Assembly: GCA_947653315.1 (NCBI GenBank)
Contig: CANTGP010000202.1
Span: 1 to 6,043, forward strand
Source of the DNA: an uncultured Lachnospiraceae bacterium
Lineage (GTDB): Bacteria > Bacillota > Clostridia > Lachnospirales > Lachnospiraceae
Length of the DNA stretch: 6,043 nucleotides
Direction: 5' to 3'
In this document: positions 5,699 through 6,043 of the stretch, one piece after another
Numbering within the stretch: position 1 is the stretch's first letter
Layout of the letters: each line of letters begins with the position of its first letter
The notes under the pieces: generated by a model
Database searches by the model: none
What the model was told of the DNA's origin: nothing
Seen by the model: the letters and a program-made list of their open reading frames with translations, nothing else
Program-made: the position numbers and the translations under genes

Positions 5699-6043
5699 AT
5701 GGAAAACACAAAAATTGTATATGGCGGAATCCGCGAGGTTATCAACGGGAAGGCTGTTTTTATGCGCCAAAGTGTTCAGTATGAGCAGGTATACGGGCTG
5801 ATTGGGGAGCGTCTGAAAGACGGAGGGTTTTACCGCAAGCTGGTCCGGTACCGGAAAAAGGAAAAGGGAACCTGCCGTATGGAAAACGGAGGGACCGGCA
5901 TTTTATGCGAATTGACGGACGAAGGCTGGGAGTGCCTGTTTGACGAAATTTTTGCGCGGAAGATTTCCCGCTGCCTGAAGGAAACGGATAATCCGGCTTA
6001 CCGTATTTATACCCTTCCCATGTCCGTAAACGGGGTGGAGAAA
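5699..6043 (+). CDS. Unrecognised protein, 3' end beyond window
   Basis: An open frame of 115 codons with no stop before the window ends. The start is well supported by AAGGAGG (5686-5692) six bases upstream and an extended -10 promoter further upstream. The visible part is hydrophilic, with no signal peptide and no membrane segment. It is basic around 46-56 (RKLVRYRKKEK), has Gly-rich turns (EDGG-like DGGF at 41-44, NGGTG at 63-67), and four cysteines at 59, 70, 79 and 92 that show no CxxC spacing. The pattern of short beta-like stretches and charged helices suggests a soluble cytoplasmic protein. I recognise no family. It is transcribed divergently from the kdpDE-like operon, so it could share regulation with it, but nothing shows this. 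Confidence 0.75.
   Translation, partial: MENTKIVYGGIREVINGKAVFMRQSVQYEQVYGLIGERLKDGGFYRKLVRYRKKEKGTCRMENGGTGILCELTDEGWECLFDEIFARKISRCLKETDNPAYRIYTLPMSVNGVEK

Noticed and set aside
1..6043. tRNA, rRNA, CRISPR array, transposase gene, phage genes
   Set aside because: I looked for cloverleaf-like tRNA ends, regularly spaced repeats and recombinase or transposase motifs and saw none in the window.

Overview
The window looks like part of a chromosome from a low-to-moderate GC Gram-positive bacterium, most likely a clostridial (Lachnospiraceae-like) Bacillota. This rests on AGGAGG-type ribosome sites, sigma-A promoters, a CsoR-CopA copper module and a short KdpD/KdpE pair. The family assignment is inference from gene content and style, not a search.

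Layout: bases 1-70 hold one copy of a dispersed intergenic repeat. Bases 101-129 hold a promoter whose spacer is filled by a CsoR operator. csoR (148-429) follows, then a 255-base, extremely A-rich spacer with a 13-bp tandem repeat. Next is copA (685-3348), a P1B copper-exporting ATPase with a metal-binding domain at each end. Its last 69 codons are preceded by a near-perfect Shine-Dalgarno and an in-frame ATG, so the same frame may also give a free CopZ-type chaperone. Convergent to copA, 28 bases away, lies a kdpD-kdpE-like two-component operon on the minus strand (5276 down to 3377). Its kinase lacks the usual KdpD cytosolic sensor domains.

Bases 5277-5698 are a divergent regulatory region with no gene. 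From left to right it holds the kdpDE-like promoter area with a GCTAAG-N5-GCTAAG direct repeat, a second copy of the dispersed repeat containing a 13-bp inverted repeat, a TGATA-N6-TATCA palindrome, an extended -10 promoter, and a leader of about 145 bases that may be structured. That leader runs into an unrecognised gene (5699 to the window edge).

How it works together: CsoR should silence its own promoter until Cu(I) binds it; read-through then makes CopA, and possibly a CopZ-like chaperone from inside copA, to sequester and export copper. The histidine kinase and response regulator form a separate signalling operon; nothing in the window shows what they sense or control. The two direct copies of the repeat bracket the copper and two-component block, and each ends about 30 bases upstream of a -35 box.
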